The translations under genes and the position numbers were made by a program. The notes under the pieces are model-generated. The model searched no databases, was not told the DNA's origin, and saw only the letters and a list, made by a program, of their open reading frames with translations. From an uncultured Actinomycetes bacterium (GTDB lineage Bacteria; Actinomycetota; Actinomycetes; Mycobacteriales; Nakamurellaceae), in assembly GCA_937926105.1 (NCBI GenBank), contig CALANS010000127.1, positions 22,333 through 86,332 of the forward strand: a stretch of DNA of 64,000 bases. The letters run 5' to 3'. This document shows, one piece after another, positions 14,395 through 25,137 of this stretch. Position 1 is the stretch's first letter. Every line of letters starts with the position of its first letter.

Positions 14395-15096
14395 TCAGAG
14401 CCGCGCCGTGAGCGCGGCCGCTGCCTGCAGCAGATCGTCGGCCCAGCGAATTCCGGGGCGGCGGCCGATCCGGTCCACCGGCCCCGACACGGAGACGGCA
14501 GCCACTACGGATCCCGACCGATCCCGCACCGGCGCGGATACCGAGGCCACCCCCGGCTCCCGTTCCGCCAGTGACTGCGCCCAGCCGCGCCGCCGCACCT
14601 CGGCCAGGACCCGTTCGGAGAACACCGAATCGGCGAGCACTGCCCGCTGCGTCGCCTCGTCGGCCCACGCGGTGAGCACCTTGGCGCCCGAGCCGGCACC
14701 CATCGACAGTCGCGCGCCCAGCGGCACGGTGTCCCGCAGCCCGGCCGGAGGCTCCGCGACCGCCACGCAGACCCGTGCCAGGCCGTCTGCCCGGTACAGC
14801 TGAACGCTCTCGCCGGTCCGATCCCGCAGCCGGGGCAGCACTTCCGCCGCCGCGGCGACCAGCGGATCGGGCGATCCGGCGGCCAACACGGCCAGCAGCG
14901 GCCCCGGGCGCCAACGGCCATGGCCGTCCCGCGCCAGCAGGCCGTGGGTCTCCAGGCCGACCGCCAGCCGGTGCGCGGTGGCCCGCGGCAGACCGGTTGC
15001 GGTGCACAGCTCGCCCAACCCCGCGGGCGCAACCGATGTCGCCCGCAACACGGTCACCACTTTGTCGAGCACGCCGATACCGCTAGACTGTCCCAT
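14395..15096 (-). CDS. IclR-family regulator of leucine biosynthesis (NdgR/LtbR-like)
   Basis: 233 residues. The N-terminal winged helix (VLDKVVTVLRATSVAPAGLGELCTATGLPRATAHRLAVGLETHGLL) and C-terminal IclR effector domain (about 75-230) are complete. It is divergently transcribed from leuC, the position held by the leucine-responsive IclR regulators NdgR (Streptomyces) and LtbR (Corynebacterium). An inverted repeat between the two genes is a likely shared operator. The ATG follows a TAGTAT -10 box by six bases, hence leaderless. Confidence 0.9.
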   Translation of the reverse strand: MGQSSGIGVLDKVVTVLRATSVAPAGLGELCTATGLPRATAHRLAVGLETHGLLARDGHGRWRPGPLLAVLAAGSPDPLVAAAAEVLPRLRDRTGESVQLYRADGLARVCVAVAEPPAGLRDTVPLGARLSMGAGSGAKVLTAWADEATQRAVLADSVFSERVLAEVRRRGWAQSLAEREPGVASVSAPVRDRSGSVVAAVSVSGPVDRIGRRPGIRWADDLLQAAAALTARL

Positions 15097-15102
15097 ACAG
15101 CG

Positions 15103-15127
15103 ATACTATGATCTCAAATATTGAGAT
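15103..15127. promoter_or_regulatory. IclR operator and divergent promoter region
   Basis: ATCTCAA (15111-15117) ATA TTGAGAT (15121-15127) is a perfect 7-bp inverted repeat just upstream of the regulator's -10 box (minus-strand TAGTAT, 15108-15103). It lies about 100 bases before leuC, so it could serve both autoregulation and leuCD control. Confidence 0.55.
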
Positions 15128-15223
15128 GTCCAGTGAAATTCAGTGAATTCCCGGGATTCATCGGGAACCGATGCGGGGCCGGGCGATCTCGATCCCGCCC
15201 GTGGTTGGCAAAGGAGCGGCACG

Positions 15224-16648
15224 ATGGGCCGGACGATGGCGCAGAAGGTCTGGGACGCCCATGTGGTTCGGCGGGCCGAGGGCGAGCCCGATCTGCTGTA
15301 CATCGACATGCACCTGGTGCACGAGGTCACCAGCCCGCAGGCGTTCGAGGGGCTGCGGCAGGCCGGCCGGCCGGTGCGCCGGCCCGACCTGACGCTGGCC
15401 ACCGAGGACCACAACGTGCCCACCACCGGAATCGACCTGCCCATCGCGGATCCGGTGTCTCGCACCCAGGTCGAGACGCTGCGCAGCAACTGCGCCGAGT
15501 TCGGCATCCGGCTGTTTCCGATGGGCGATGCCGAGCAGGGCATCGTGCATGTGGTGGGCCCGCAGCTGGGGCTCACCCAGCCCGGCATGACGATCGTCTG
15601 CGGCGACTCCCACACATCCACTCACGGCGCGTTCGGCGCGCTGGCGTTCGGCATCGGCACCAGCGAGGTCGAGCACGTGTTGGCCACGCAGACGCTGCCG
15701 CTGCGGCCCTTCTCCACGATGGCGATCACCGTCAACGGGACGCTGCCGGATGGGGTGACGGCCAAGGACCTGATCCTGGCCGTCATCGCGCGCATCGGCA
15801 CCGGCGGTGGGCAGGGGTACGTCCTGGAGTACCGGGGCGACGCGATCCGCGCGCTGTCCATGGAAGCCCGGATGACGGTGTGCAACATGTCGATCGAGGC
15901 GGGCGCCCGCGCCGGCATGATTGCGCCCGACGCGACCACCTTCGAGTACCTGGCGGGCCGGGCACACGCGCCATCCGGTTCGGACTGGGATCGGGCGGTG
16001 GCGTACTGGACCTCGTTGGCCAGCGACGAGGACGCCGAATTCGACGCCGAGGTCGTGATCGACGCCGCTGAACTGGCTCCGTTTGTCACCTGGGGGACGA
16101 ATCCCGGCCAGGGGCTCCCGTTGTCGGCCAGCGTGCCCGACCCGGCCACGATTCCGGACGACGGCGAGCGACTGGCCGCCGAGCGGGCGCTGACGTACAT
16201 GGGCCTACAACCCGGCATGCCGCTGCGAGAGGTGCGCGTGGACACCGTCTTCCTCGGCTCCTGCACCAACGGTCGGATCGAGGATCTGCGAGCCGCGGCG
16301 GACGTGCTGCGTGGCCGCAGGGTCGACCCCGACGTGCGCATGCTGGTGGTGCCGGGGTCCATGCGAGTGAAGGCACAGGCCGAACGGGAAGGTCTGGACG
16401 CGGTTTTCACCGCGGCCGGCGCGCAGTGGCGCAGCGCCGGGTGCTCCATGTGCCTGGGCATGAACCCCGACCAGCTCTCGGTCGGTGAGCGCAGCGCCTC
16501 CACGTCCAATCGCAACTTCGAGGGGCGACAGGGCAAGGGGGGCAGGACCCATCTCGTCTCGCCGGTGGTGGCGGCGGCCACCGCCGTGCGTGGAACGTTG
16601 AGCTCCCCGGCGGATCTCGAGCCGATCCCCACCGCCGCGGCCGGTTGA
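15224..16648 (+). CDS. leuC: 3-isopropylmalate dehydratase large subunit
   Basis: 474 residues. ATG 15224 has AAGGAG seven bases upstream; the longer frame from 15143 lacks this. Aconitase-family motifs are all visible: [13 protein letters not shown], the first Fe-S Cys in FLGSCTNGR (about 346) and the pair in [11 protein letters not shown] (about 406 and 409). It isomerises 2- to 3-isopropylmalate in leucine synthesis as a heterodimer with LeuD, whose gene lies 64 bases downstream. Confidence 0.98.
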   Translation: MGRTMAQKVWDAHVVRRAEGEPDLLYIDMHLVHEVTSPQAFEGLRQAGRPVRRPDLTLATEDHNVPTTGIDLPIADPVSRTQVETLRSNCAEFGIRLFPMGDAEQGIVHVVGPQLGLTQPGMTIVCGDSHTSTHGAFGALAFGIGTSEVEHVLATQTLPLRPFSTMAITVNGTLPDGVTAKDLILAVIARIGTGGGQGYVLEYRGDAIRALSMEARMTVCNMSIEAGARAGMIAPDATTFEYLAGRAHAPSGSDWDRAVAYWTSLASDEDAEFDAEVVIDAAELAPFVTWGTNPGQGLPLSASVPDPATIPDDGERLAAERALTYMGLQPGMPLREVRVDTVFLGSCTNGRIEDLRAAADVLRGRRVDPDVRMLVVPGSMRVKAQAEREGLDAVFTAAGAQWRSAGCSMCLGMNPDQLSVGERSASTSNRNFEGRQGKGGRTHLVSPVVAAATAVRGTLSSPADLEPIPTAAAG

Positions 16649-16712
16649 TCCCCTCATCCCGGCCAGCCCAGATCATCGACCGAGTCACCACCGCACCCAG
16701 GAGATCATCGCC

Positions 16713-17306
16713 ATGGAGGCATTCAGCACCCACACCGGAGTCGGAATCCCGCTGCGCCGCAGCAACGTGGACACCGACCAGATCATCCCGGCGGTGTATC
16801 TCAAGCGGATCAGCCGTACCGGGTTTGAGGACGGGTTGTTCGCCGCCTGGCGGTCCGACCCGTCGTTCGTGCTCAACAACGAGGCCTATGCCGCCGGCTC
16901 GGTCCTGGTGGCTGGGCCGGACTTCGGCACCGGCTCGTCCCGCGAGCATGCGGTGTGGGCGTTGATGGACTACGGGATCCGGGTGGTCATCTCGCCCCGG
17001 TTCGGTGACATCTTCCGTGGCAATGCCGGCAAGGGCGGCCTCTTGGCCGCGCAGGTCACCCCCGACGACGCCGAACTCCTGCTGAAGTGGCTGGAGAACC
17101 ACCCTGGGCAGTCGGTGACGGTGGACTTGGCCGAGCAACGCATCACCTGCGGGTCGCTTTCGGTGCCGTTCCAGATCGATCCCTACACCCGGTGGCGCCT
17201 GCTGGAGGGCCTGGACGACATCGCACTGACCTTGCGCCACGCCGATTCGGTCACACTTTTTGAGCAGGGCCGCTCCTCGCTGTTGCCCTCGATCCAGGCC
17301 GGCTGA
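16713..17306 (+). CDS. leuD: 3-isopropylmalate dehydratase small subunit
   Basis: 197 residues, normal family length. The swivel-domain signatures [14 protein letters not shown] and [15 protein letters not shown] are intact, the latter forming the substrate-recognition loop. It completes the LeuCD [4Fe-4S] enzyme and forms an operon with leuC. The ATG follows a short spacer with GGAG-like bases; no other start is plausible. Confidence 0.98.
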   Translation: MEAFSTHTGVGIPLRRSNVDTDQIIPAVYLKRISRTGFEDGLFAAWRSDPSFVLNNEAYAAGSVLVAGPDFGTGSSREHAVWALMDYGIRVVISPRFGDIFRGNAGKGGLLAAQVTPDDAELLLKWLENHPGQSVTVDLAEQRITCGSLSVPFQIDPYTRWRLLEGLDDIALTLRHADSVTLFEQGRSSLLPSIQAG

Positions 17307-17406
17307 GCGGCCTTCGGGATCCTCCGGAGCGCACCTGCCGCAGGGCCATACCTGCTGCCGCACAACCAGTATCGACCAACTACCGGCTCCTCCGGGGTGG
17401 CCCGGA

Positions 17407-17445
17407 ACCCCCGCCTGTCGGGGCGCGGACGGGCCGGGCGGGGGT
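17407..17445 (+). terminator. Hairpin downstream of leuD
   Basis: ACCCCCGCC (17407-17415) pairs with GGCGGGGGT (17437-17445) over a GC-rich loop, about 100 bases after leuD. A possible leuCD terminator; the large loop lowers confidence. Confidence 0.4.
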
Positions 17446-17468
17446 GTGAGAACCCTTAGAAGGCACCG

Positions 17469-17488
17469 ACTTGCACCGCGTGGCAAGT
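17469..17488 (+). promoter_or_regulatory. Inverted repeat in the hup promoter region
   Basis: ACTTGC (17469-17474) and GCAAGT (17483-17488) flank eight bases, about 80 bases before the hup start, and TTGCAC inside the left arm could serve as a -35 box. An operator role is a guess. Confidence 0.3.
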
Positions 17489-17565
17489 TGGAAATGCGGC
17501 GATGGGCGTTTACCGTGTGCCTGCAGTCGGCCCGCGTGGGCCGGAGGAACGTCCTGGGAGGGACC

Positions 17566-18198
17566 GTGAACAAGACCGATCTGATCAACAGGCTCGCCGA
17601 GCGACTCGACGGGGACAAGAAGACGGCGCAGAAGGCCGTCGAGGGCGTCATCGACCTGGTGCAGCGGGAGGTGCAGCGCGGCCAGAAGGTGTCGATCTCC
17701 GGATTCGGGGTCTTCGAGAAGCGTGCCCGTGCCGCCCGTACCGCCCGCAACCCGCGGACCGGTGAAGCCGTGAAGGTCAAGAAGACCAACGTGCCGTCGT
17801 TCCGTCCGGGCACCGCGTTCAAGGACATCGTGTCCGGCAAGTTGAAGCTGCCCAAGGCCTCCGCGGGGGTGACCACGGCGCGCGCGCTGACCGCGGCGGC
17901 CCGGTCCGGAAAGACCACCGCCACCAAGGCTGCTCCGAAGGCTGCCGCCCCGAAGCGGGCGACCGCCGCGAAGGCTGCCGCTCCGAAGCGGGCCACTGCT
18001 GCGAAGGCTGCTCCGAAGGCTGCCGCTCCGAAGCGGGCGACCGCCGCGAAGGCTGCTCCGAAGGCTGCCGCTCCGAAGCGGGCCACTGCTACGAAGGCTG
18101 CCGCCCCGAAGGCTGCTGCCAAGCGCACCACCAAGGCTGCCCCGAAGGCGGCCGCTGCCAAGCCGGCAACCCGCCGGACCGCGGCGAAGAAGAAGTAA
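17566..18198 (+). CDS. hup: HU-family nucleoid protein with Lys/Ala-rich tail
   Basis: 210 residues from GTG 17566, placed after a GGGAGGGACC ribosome site. Residues 1-90 are a complete HU/IHF domain, including the DNA-binding arm (RTARNPRTGEAVKVKKTNVPSF). Residues about 100-210 are a basic tail made of repeated KAAPKAAAPKRATAA units, like the H1-like tail of mycobacterial HupB. It compacts DNA. Near-identical codon repeats in the tail suggest it expands and contracts by slippage. Confidence 0.97.
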   Translation: MNKTDLINRLAERLDGDKKTAQKAVEGVIDLVQREVQRGQKVSISGFGVFEKRARAARTARNPRTGEAVKVKKTNVPSFRPGTAFKDIVSGKLKLPKASAGVTTARALTAAARSGKTTATKAAPKAAAPKRATAAKAAAPKRATAAKAAPKAAAPKRATAAKAAPKAAAPKRATATKAAAPKAAAKRTTKAAPKAAAAKPATRRTAAKKK

Positions 18199-18236
18199 CC
18201 CGCCGACCGGCACCTGCCGGCCGACTGCCTGTACGA

Positions 18237-18272
18237 CATCGGGGCCCGGCGCCATCGCGTCGGGCCCCGATG
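18237..18272. terminator. Terminator between hup and mutT1
   Basis: CATCGGGGCCCG (18237-18248) and CGGGCCCCGATG (18261-18272) are perfectly complementary with a 12-base loop, between two convergent genes. A bidirectional terminator is likely. Confidence 0.75.
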
Positions 18273-18283
18273 CGTGTGCCGGC

Positions 18284-19186
18284 TCAGCTGTCCGGAACGA
18301 CGTACCGATCGGCCTGACGTAACTGCTTGCCCTCAAAGCTGAGCACCCAGTACGCCCCCTTGGGCGTCGCGGTGGTGGGCAAAGCCAGGTCGGCTCGCGA
18401 CGCCAGGGACTTGATCACTCCGGGGATGACGCCGCCCTGGCTGCACACCACCGCGGGTCCGTTCCCGGTGTCCCGCAGCGCTAGCTCGACGGCTCGCCGG
18501 CGCGCCGAGGCCGGGTCCTGTTGGTATTCCCGTTCCGACAGCGCAGGTTCGATTCCGATCGTCGTCGCCAACCGACCGGCCAGCCGCTGCACCGTCTGCT
18601 GACACCGGACCAGCGGTGCGGCCGACACGGTCACCGGGCCGAACGCCAGCAGCTGCGCGGTCAATGCCACCGACTGGCGAATTCCCTTGCTGTCCAGCGG
18701 TCGATCCTCGTCCAGGCCGGTGAACGAGTCGCGCTGGCCCGCCCTCGCGTGCCGGACCAGCAGCAACGTGGCGAGCGCGGGCGGCAGGGTGCAGAACGCG
18801 TCCAGCACCTTGCGATCGAATCGGTAGCTGAGCAGCTTGCGAGCCTTGTGCACCGGCAACCATTCCAGGTCATCCACCTCGGCATTGGGCCGAAAGGCTC
18901 CGGCGCCGACCCGGCCGGCGAAGTAGTGCACCGTCTTGTGCCCCGCCGAAACCGGATAGCTCACCGTGGTCACCTGGCGCCCCAGCCGCACCGCGAACCC
19001 GGTCTCCTCGCCGATCTCCCGGACTGCCGTCACCGGAGGCGATTCGCCGCGGCGTGCCTTGCCCTTGGGCAGCGACCAGTCGTCGTAGCGCGGGCGGTGC
19101 ACCACCGCGACCTTGATGCCGTGCCGGCGCGATGGGCGCCACAGCACCGCACCGGCCGCGGCGATAGGCGTCGCGCTACTCGCCAC
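18284..19186 (-). CDS. mutT1: MutT1-type Nudix hydrolase/histidine phosphatase
   Basis: 300 residues with two domains, as in mycobacterial MutT1. The N-terminal Nudix domain has the full box [23 protein letters not shown] (about 42-64). The C-terminal histidine-phosphatase domain begins LLVRHARAG. Known role of the family: hydrolysis of 8-oxo-GTP, 8-oxo-dGTP and diadenosine polyphosphates for nucleotide-pool sanitation. The GTG start lies inside the end of ppk (11-base overlap), so the two are an operon. Confidence 0.93.
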   Translation of the reverse strand: MASSATPIAAAGAVLWRPSRRHGIKVAVVHRPRYDDWSLPKGKARRGESPPVTAVREIGEETGFAVRLGRQVTTVSYPVSAGHKTVHYFAGRVGAGAFRPNAEVDDLEWLPVHKARKLLSYRFDRKVLDAFCTLPPALATLLLVRHARAGQRDSFTGLDEDRPLDSKGIRQSVALTAQLLAFGPVTVSAAPLVRCQQTVQRLAGRLATTIGIEPALSEREYQQDPASARRRAVELALRDTGNGPAVVCSQGGVIPGVIKSLASRADLALPTTATPKGAYWVLSFEGKQLRQADRYVVPDS

Positions 19187-21401
19187 CGGTGGCCTTCCGC
19201 ACCAGCTCCGCCTGCACGTCCAGGCCAGCGCCGCCGGCGGGGGAGCGGCGCCAGCCGTCGGGCGAGAGGATCCAGCATCGAGTGTCGGGGCTGGACAGCA
19301 TGGCCATGATGCCGGCGATCCGCTCGACCGCAGCCCGATCGGTGACGCGGACCATGGCCTCCACCCGCCGATCGAGGTTGCGGTGCATCATGTCCGCGCT
19401 GCCGATCCAGTACTCCTCACCGCCGCCGCCCGGGTCGCCGCCGCCGAAGTGCACGATCCGGGAGTGCTCCAGGAACCGGCCCACCACCGAGCGCACCGTG
19501 ATGTTGTCCGACAGGCCGGGAACACCGGCGCGCAGTGCGCAGATGCCGCGCACCGTCACGTCTACCGTCACCCCCGCCTGGGACGCGCGGTAGAGCGCGT
19601 CGATCACCTGCTCGTCCACCATCGAGTTCATCTTCAGCCGGACCAGCCCGACCCGACCGGCCCGCTGGTGCGCGATCTCCCGCTCGATGCGCTCGATGAT
19701 TCCGCCGCGGATGGAATGCGGTGCCACCAGCAGGTTGCGGTACTCGGTCTGCCGCGAGTAGCCGGTCAGCACGTTGAACAGGTCCGTGAGGTCCGCACCG
19801 ATCTCCGGGTCGGCCGTCAGCAGCCCGAGATCCTCGTAGATGCGCGCCGTCTTGGGGTTGTAGTTCCCGGTGCCGACGTGGCAGTACCGGCGGATCGTGG
19901 GGCCCTCCTGGCGCACCACCAGGCACAGCTTGGCGTGCGTCTTCAGGCCCACCAACCCGTACACCACGTGCACCCCGGCCCGTTCCAATGCCTTGGCCCA
20001 GCTGATGTTCGCCTGCTCGTCGAAGCGCGCCTTGATCTCCACCAGGACCACTACCTGCTTGCCGGCCGCAGCGGCGGAGATGAGTGCATCCACGATGGGA
20101 GAGTCGCCGGAGGTGCGGTACAGCGTCTGCTTGATCGCCAGCACCCGCGGATCCTCGGCCGCTTGCTCGATGAATCGCTGCACCGAGGTGGCGAACGACT
20201 CGTACGGGTGGTGCAGCAACACATCTCCGTCGCGCAGGGTCGCGAACACGCTCTTGGGCGTCTCGCCCTCGGCAAACGCCGGCGGGGTAGTCGGCACGAA
20301 TGGCGGATCCTTGAGTGCCGGGCGGTCCAGGCCGTAGATCTGCCACAGGCTGGACAGGTCCAGCAGTCCCGGAACCTCCAGCGCGTCACCGGGATCCACG
20401 TCCAACTCGCCCAGCAGCAGCCCGAGGATGCGCTCGCTGGTGGTGTCGGCGATCTCCAGCCGCACCGGGGGGCCGAACCGGCGTCGGGCGAGTTCCCGCT
20501 CCAGCGCCTGCAACAGGTCCTCGTCGCGGTCCTCTTCCACCTCGAAGTCCGCATTGCGGGTGACGCGGAAGGTCTGGTGTTCGGCCACCTGCATGCCGGG
20601 GAACAACTCGGCCAGATGCGCGGCGATCAGATCTTCCAGCGGCAGGAAGTCGTCGGTGCCCCGGCGCACCCGGATGAACCGGTCCACGTTGTTGGGCACC
20701 TTGAGCCGGGCGAATCGCTCGGAGCCGGTCTGCGGATCCCGCACGATGATCGCCATGTTCAGGCTCAGGCCCGAGATGTACGGGAACGGGTGCGCCGGGT
20801 CCACCGCCAGCGGGGTGAGCACCGGGAATATCTGCTCGCGAAAGTACCGAGCCAGGCCGGCCCGATCGGTGGCGTCGATCTGGTCCCAGTGCACCAACCG
20901 GATTCCCACCGCTGCCAGCGTCGGGAGCACATCGTCGGTGAAGCACCGGCCCAGCCGCTCCACCAATTCCTGCGTGCGCGCCGAGATCTGCGCCAGCTGC
21001 TCCGAGGCGGTCAGCCCATCGGCGCTGGTGACGGCCAGGCCCATCTCGCTGCGCCGCTTGAGCCCCGCCACGCGCACCATGTAGAACTCGTCCAGGTTGG
21101 AGGCGAAGATCGCCAGGAACTTCACCCGCTCCAGCAACGGCTGCGCCGGATCCTCGGCCAGCTCCAGCACCCGCGCGTTGAAGTCCAGCCAGGACAGCTC
21201 CCGATTGGAGAATCGGTCAGGCGGAAGATCGGTGGCGATGGTCGGCGTGGCCACCTCCGGGTCGGCGGTCGCCGGCGCCTGCCCGTCACCGCCGTCGGTG
21301 ACGGGGGTGGCGTCGAGGTGCCCCTCCGTCTCGCGGGGGGCGTGGAACGGTTCGACGACATGGTGCGCGGGTCGGCGGCTGGTGGAGGTCACACCGGCCA
21401 T
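19176..21401 (-). CDS. ppk: Polyphosphate kinase
   Basis: 741 residues. The N-terminal domain begins [21 protein letters not shown]. Two phospholipase-D-like domains follow, with the KTHAK motif (about 486-490), whose His is the autophosphorylation site in this family, and [20 protein letters not shown]. It makes inorganic polyphosphate from ATP reversibly. The start is uncertain: ATG 21401 lacks a clear ribosome site and a GTG at 21428 is an alternative. Gene order ppk-mutT1 is as in mycobacteria. Confidence 0.97.
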   Translation of the reverse strand: MAGVTSTSRRPAHHVVEPFHAPRETEGHLDATPVTDGGDGQAPATADPEVATPTIATDLPPDRFSNRELSWLDFNARVLELAEDPAQPLLERVKFLAIFASNLDEFYMVRVAGLKRRSEMGLAVTSADGLTASEQLAQISARTQELVERLGRCFTDDVLPTLAAVGIRLVHWDQIDATDRAGLARYFREQIFPVLTPLAVDPAHPFPYISGLSLNMAIIVRDPQTGSERFARLKVPNNVDRFIRVRRGTDDFLPLEDLIAAHLAELFPGMQVAEHQTFRVTRNADFEVEEDRDEDLLQALERELARRRFGPPVRLEIADTTSERILGLLLGELDVDPGDALEVPGLLDLSSLWQIYGLDRPALKDPPFVPTTPPAFAEGETPKSVFATLRDGDVLLHHPYESFATSVQRFIEQAAEDPRVLAIKQTLYRTSGDSPIVDALISAAAAGKQVVVLVEIKARFDEQANISWAKALERAGVHVVYGLVGLKTHAKLCLVVRQEGPTIRRYCHVGTGNYNPKTARIYEDLGLLTADPEIGADLTDLFNVLTGYSRQTEYRNLLVAPHSIRGGIIERIEREIAHQRAGRVGLVRLKMNSMVDEQVIDALYRASQAGVTVDVTVRGICALRAGVPGLSDNITVRSVVGRFLEHSRIVHFGGGDPGGGGEEYWIGSADMMHRNLDRRVEAMVRVTDRAAVERIAGIMAMLSSPDTRCWILSPDGWRRSPAGGAGLDVQAELVRKATGGE

Positions 21402-21532
21402 TGTGCGGTCTGGGTGTGGCGATGTCACGGCGCGGTCGCCGCGTGCTGCCGGCCGGTCGGACGACGTGGCGCGCCGGGACCGGGGCCCCGGGGGCAATAG
21501 GGTGGTCGGTGAGGCGGTGGAAGGAGGGTGTC

Positions 21533-22318
21533 GTGGTGCTCGGTGGCCGGCTGTTTGGACGGCACAGCCCGGTCCATGAGAAGGGCAACGCGTGGATCGG
21601 CGCGTGCGAGCTGGCGCTGTTCCCACTGACGCGGATCCTGGGCAGGCGCCGCTACGCCGGCGTTCAGCACCTGCAGATCCCAGGCCCCGCGCTGGTGGTT
21701 GCCAACCACATCTCGCACCTGGACCCGGTATTCGACACCGTGTTCATCCGCACCTCCGGCCGGCTGCCGCACGTCATGGCCAAGGCCTCGCTGTGGAAGC
21801 TGCCGGTGATCGGCAGGGTGATGACGGGCACCGAGCAGATACCGGTCGAGCGCGGGGGCGGCGCGGGGCAGGGCGCGCTGGACGCCGCGACCGCCGCGTT
21901 GCGTAACGGGCAGGTGGTGCTGATCTATCCCGAGGGGACGGTGACCAAAGATCCGGCGCTGTGGCCGATGCGGCCGCGCCCGGGGGTGGCGGCACTGGCC
22001 CTGGCCGGAGACTTTCCGGTGATTCCGGTGGCGCACTGGGGATCGCATCTGGTGTACACCTCCTACGGCAGCGGGATGCGGCTGCGCCCGCTGCCGCGCA
22101 AGGACGTGCACGTGGTCGCGGGCGAGCCGATCGACCTGTCCGCCTGGCGCGGCAAGCCGGTGGACACCCGAGCGATTCGCGACGTCTCGTACCTGATCAT
22201 GGGTCGGATCCGGGACATGGTCGCCGAACTGCGCGGGGAGGCGCCGCCGACCGAGTTCTTCGACCCGAAGAAGGCGGCGCGGGCGGCGCAGCGCACCGAG
22301 GAGGGGCCTGGCCGGTGA
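21533..22318 (+). CDS. PlsC-like 1-acylglycerol-3-phosphate acyltransferase
   Basis: 261 residues. The HX4D catalytic motif (NHISHLDP), the substrate motif [10 protein letters not shown] and a third conserved block are present. It transfers an acyl chain to lysophosphatidate in phospholipid synthesis. GTG 21533 was chosen for the AAGGAGGG site five bases upstream. A GTG at 21509 just after a TAGGGT -10 box is an alternative leaderless start. The stop overlaps gpsA (GTGA), linking acylation and glycerol-3-phosphate supply. Confidence 0.92.
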   Translation: MVLGGRLFGRHSPVHEKGNAWIGACELALFPLTRILGRRRYAGVQHLQIPGPALVVANHISHLDPVFDTVFIRTSGRLPHVMAKASLWKLPVIGRVMTGTEQIPVERGGGAGQGALDAATAALRNGQVVLIYPEGTVTKDPALWPMRPRPGVAALALAGDFPVIPVAHWGSHLVYTSYGSGMRLRPLPRKDVHVVAGEPIDLSAWRGKPVDTRAIRDVSYLIMGRIRDMVAELRGEAPPTEFFDPKKAARAAQRTEEGPGR

Positions 22319-23337
22319 CGCGGCCGCCGACAAGGGACATCCAGCGCGTCGCGGTGCTGGGCGCCGGATCATGGGGAACCGCGTACGCCAAGGTGCTGGC
22401 CGACGCTGGCCGGGACGTGGTGCTGTGGTGCCGACGCGAGACGGTGGCCGACGCGATTACCTCGGAGCGGCACAATCCCGACTACCTGCCGGGCGTGCGG
22501 CTGCCGGGCCGCCTGGATGCCACCGTCGATCTGGAGTCGGCCCTGGTGCAGGTGGACGCGGTCGTGCTGGCCGTGCCGAGCCAGGCGCTGCGGGAGAACC
22601 TGACGGTGTTCCGCGACCTGTTGCCCGAGTCCGGCCCGGTGATATCGCTGGCCAAGGGCATCGAGGTCGGCACCGGGTTGCGGATGAGCGAGCTGGTGGC
22701 CCAGGTCGGGCGGGTGAACCCGGACCGCATCGTGGTGCTCACCGGGCCGAACCTGGCCAAGGAGATCGCCCTGGGCCAGCCCACCACGACCGTGCTGGCC
22801 TGCCGGGATCGGGCGGGCGCCACCGCGGTGCAGCGGGCCAGCGGCAACCGGTACTTCCGGCCGTACACCATCACCGACGTGGTGGGGGCCGAGATCGCCG
22901 GCACCGGGAAGAATGTCATCGCGCTGGCCTGTGGCATCGCCGACGGGCTCGCCCTCGGCGGCAACACCAGCGCCTCGCTGATCACCCGAGGATTGGCGGA
23001 ACTGACCAAGCTGGGCGAGAAGCTGGGTGCGCTGGCCGCCACCTTTGCCGGGCTCGCCGGCCTGGGCGACCTGGTCGCCACGTGCTCGTCACCGCTGTCG
23101 CGCAACCGGTCGCTGGGCCATCGGCTGGGCACCGGGATGACCCTGGACGCCGCGCTGGGTGCCGCCGGCGGGCAGGTGGCCGAGGGGGTCGCCAGCTGCC
23201 GCTCGGTGCGCGATCTGGCGCTGCGGCACGGGGTCGACATGCCGATCACCGAAGGGGTGTACCGGGTGTGCTACCAGCAGATGCCGCCCCAGGAGATGAT
23301 TCGCATGCTGATGGACGGCCCGTATAGCGCGGAGTGA
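22315..23337 (+). CDS. gpsA: Glycerol-3-phosphate dehydrogenase [NAD(P)+]
   Basis: 340 residues. The Rossmann motif is GAGSWGTAYAKVLADAG, and the active-site signature is GTGKNVIALACGIADG with its conserved Lys. LAGLGDLVATCSS is typical of GpsA. It reduces dihydroxyacetone phosphate to sn-glycerol-3-phosphate for phospholipids. GTG 22315 overlaps the plsC-like stop by four bases, so the pair is co-translated. Confidence 0.97.
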   Translation: MTRPPTRDIQRVAVLGAGSWGTAYAKVLADAGRDVVLWCRRETVADAITSERHNPDYLPGVRLPGRLDATVDLESALVQVDAVVLAVPSQALRENLTVFRDLLPESGPVISLAKGIEVGTGLRMSELVAQVGRVNPDRIVVLTGPNLAKEIALGQPTTTVLACRDRAGATAVQRASGNRYFRPYTITDVVGAEIAGTGKNVIALACGIADGLALGGNTSASLITRGLAELTKLGEKLGALAATFAGLAGLGDLVATCSSPLSRNRSLGHRLGTGMTLDAALGAAGGQVAEGVASCRSVRDLALRHGVDMPITEGVYRVCYQQMPPQEMIRMLMDGPYSAE

Positions 23338-23364
23338 GATGCCCGGGTCCGTAGTGTGTGACCC

Positions 23365-24459
23365 ATGTCGGAACGGCGAATTCGGGTAGCGGTGATCTAC
23401 GGCGGGCGCAGCGGCGAGCATGCGGTGTCGTGCACCTCGGCCGCCAGCGTGCTGGCCAATCTGGATCGGGACCTGTTCGACGTCACGGCGATCGGCATCA
23501 CGCCGGCCGGGCGCTGGCTGCAGATGGACCCAGGGGCCGTGCCCTCGATCACCGACCGAACGCTGCCGGAGGTCACCGACGGCACGGAGGTGATGCTGCG
23601 CACGGGATCCGGCCCCGGCGCGCTGACCGTGCCGGCCGGCCCGGCGGTCTCTGCTCCCGGATCGGCGCTGGACGTGGACGTGGTGTTCCCGCTGCTGCAC
23701 GGCCCGTACGGCGAGGACGGCACCCTGCAGGGCCTGCTGGAGCTGGTGAATCTGCCGTACGTGGGCCCCGGCGTGCTGGCCTCCGCCGCCGCCATGGACA
23801 AGGAGTTCACCAAGAAGCTGCTGACGGTTGCCGGGCTCCCCGTGGCGCCCTACGCGGTGCTCCGTCCCGCGGCCGACACCCTGCCGCAGGCAGAACGAGG
23901 TCGGCTGGGCCTGCCGGTGTTCGTCAAGCCGGCTCGCGCCGGGTCGTCGCTGGGGGTTTCCCGGGTGGACGACTGGGCAGGGTTGGACGAGGCGGTGGCC
24001 ATCGCCCGTCGGCAGGATCCCAAGGTGCTGGTGGAGTCCGCGGTGTCCGGACGGGAGATCGAGTGCGGGGTGTTGGAGTTCCCGGATGGCCGGGTGCAGG
24101 CGTCGCCGACCGCCGAGATCCACGTCGCCGGCGACGGCCGGTTCTACGACTTTGATGCCAAGTATCTCGACGACGTCACGACGTTCGACATCCCGGCGGG
24201 CCTGCCCGAACCGGTGGAGCGGTCGGTGCGGGAGGCCGCGGTGCGCGCCTTCGAGGCGCTGGGCGCGCAGGGCCTGGCCCGGGTGGACTTCTTCGTCGGT
24301 GAGGACGCCGCCGTGACGATCAACGAGATCAACACCATGCCCGGGTTCACCCCCATCTCCATGTACCCGCGGATGTGGCAGGCCGCCGGGATGAGTTACC
24401 CAGAGCTGCTGAGCACCCTGGTACAGACGGCGCTGGCGCGCGGCACCGGGCTGCGCTGA
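23365..24459 (+). CDS. ddl: D-alanine-D-alanine ligase
   Basis: 364 residues with the three ATP-grasp regions. Visible motifs are [43 protein letters not shown] and [13 protein letters not shown]. It makes the D-Ala-D-Ala dipeptide for peptidoglycan. The ATG follows a TAGTGT -10 box by seven bases, so a leaderless message starting 27 bases after gpsA is likely in addition to read-through. Confidence 0.97.
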   Translation: MSERRIRVAVIYGGRSGEHAVSCTSAASVLANLDRDLFDVTAIGITPAGRWLQMDPGAVPSITDRTLPEVTDGTEVMLRTGSGPGALTVPAGPAVSAPGSALDVDVVFPLLHGPYGEDGTLQGLLELVNLPYVGPGVLASAAAMDKEFTKKLLTVAGLPVAPYAVLRPAADTLPQAERGRLGLPVFVKPARAGSSLGVSRVDDWAGLDEAVAIARRQDPKVLVESAVSGREIECGVLEFPDGRVQASPTAEIHVAGDGRFYDFDAKYLDDVTTFDIPAGLPEPVERSVREAAVRAFEALGAQGLARVDFFVGEDAAVTINEINTMPGFTPISMYPRMWQAAGMSYPELLSTLVQTALARGTGLR

Positions 24460-24488
24460 ACGGCCGGCCGGCTGATAATCGCCGGCCG

Positions 24489-25115
24489 TCAGGAGTTGTC
24501 GGCGGGGGTGACGACGCCGCCGGTGCACACCGGCCGGGCGGGCAGATCGGCCGCGATCAGCTCGGACAACTGCTGCACGGGTCCGATGCCGGTGCCGGGC
24601 GGCAGGGTGACGGCGATCCGCACCGGGCGGTCCACGGCGATGTACGTCACCGCCGAGGGGTCGGACAGCCGCAGCCAGGCGACCGATCCGCCGCGGGCGT
24701 CGGTGAACTGGGTCAGCGCGGCCTCGCAGGTCAGTTCGCGCGGATCGGGCAGCCCGCAGCGCAGGATCACCGCGGGATCTCCCCAGGCCGCCACTCCCGG
24801 CCCCGGATCGGTCAGCGGGCGGCGGGGCAGGGAGATCAGGCGGTCGGGCAGCTCCTGGATCAGCGCGTCGCAGTACCGGCCGTCGGCGCCGGGCGCGGGC
24901 GCGGCGGGCACCACCAGCGGGCCGGTGTCCGGGGCGTTCGCCGCGGTGCGGGCGCGGCCGGCCAGCACCAGCACCGTGGCGATGGTGGCGACGGTGAGCA
25001 GCAGCGCCGCGACAATGATCGCCACCGGCAGCCGGGACGCCCGCGAGCCCGCGGTCATCAGCGCCGCCGGCGCGTGCTCGCCGGCCGGGTCTGGCCGGTG
25101 TGGTGAATCGGCCAT
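24489..25115 (-). CDS. DUF3515 membrane-anchored protein
   Basis: 208 residues with one transmembrane helix at about 30-52 and an extracytoplasmic domain with paired Cys (RYCDALIQELP, LRCGLPDPRELTCEA, RPVCTGG). This is the actinobacterial DUF3515 family, located beside ddl as in Mycobacterium (Rv2980). The function is not known; position next to ddl hints at the envelope. Confidence 0.85.
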   Translation of the reverse strand: MADSPHRPDPAGEHAPAALMTAGSRASRLPVAIIVAALLLTVATIATVLVLAGRARTAANAPDTGPLVVPAAPAPGADGRYCDALIQELPDRLISLPRRPLTDPGPGVAAWGDPAVILRCGLPDPRELTCEAALTQFTDARGGSVAWLRLSDPSAVTYIAVDRPVRIAVTLPPGTGIGPVQQLSELIAADLPARPVCTGGVVTPADNS

Positions 25116-25137
25116 GCCGAGTGGTGCTCCGAGTTGT

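Noticed and set aside
17866..18190. CRISPR-like repetition
   Set aside because: The repeats are short coding units of the HU tail without spacers.
19113..21500. 795-codon plus-strand open frame opposite ppk
   Set aside because: Antisense shadow; ppk motifs on the other strand are complete.
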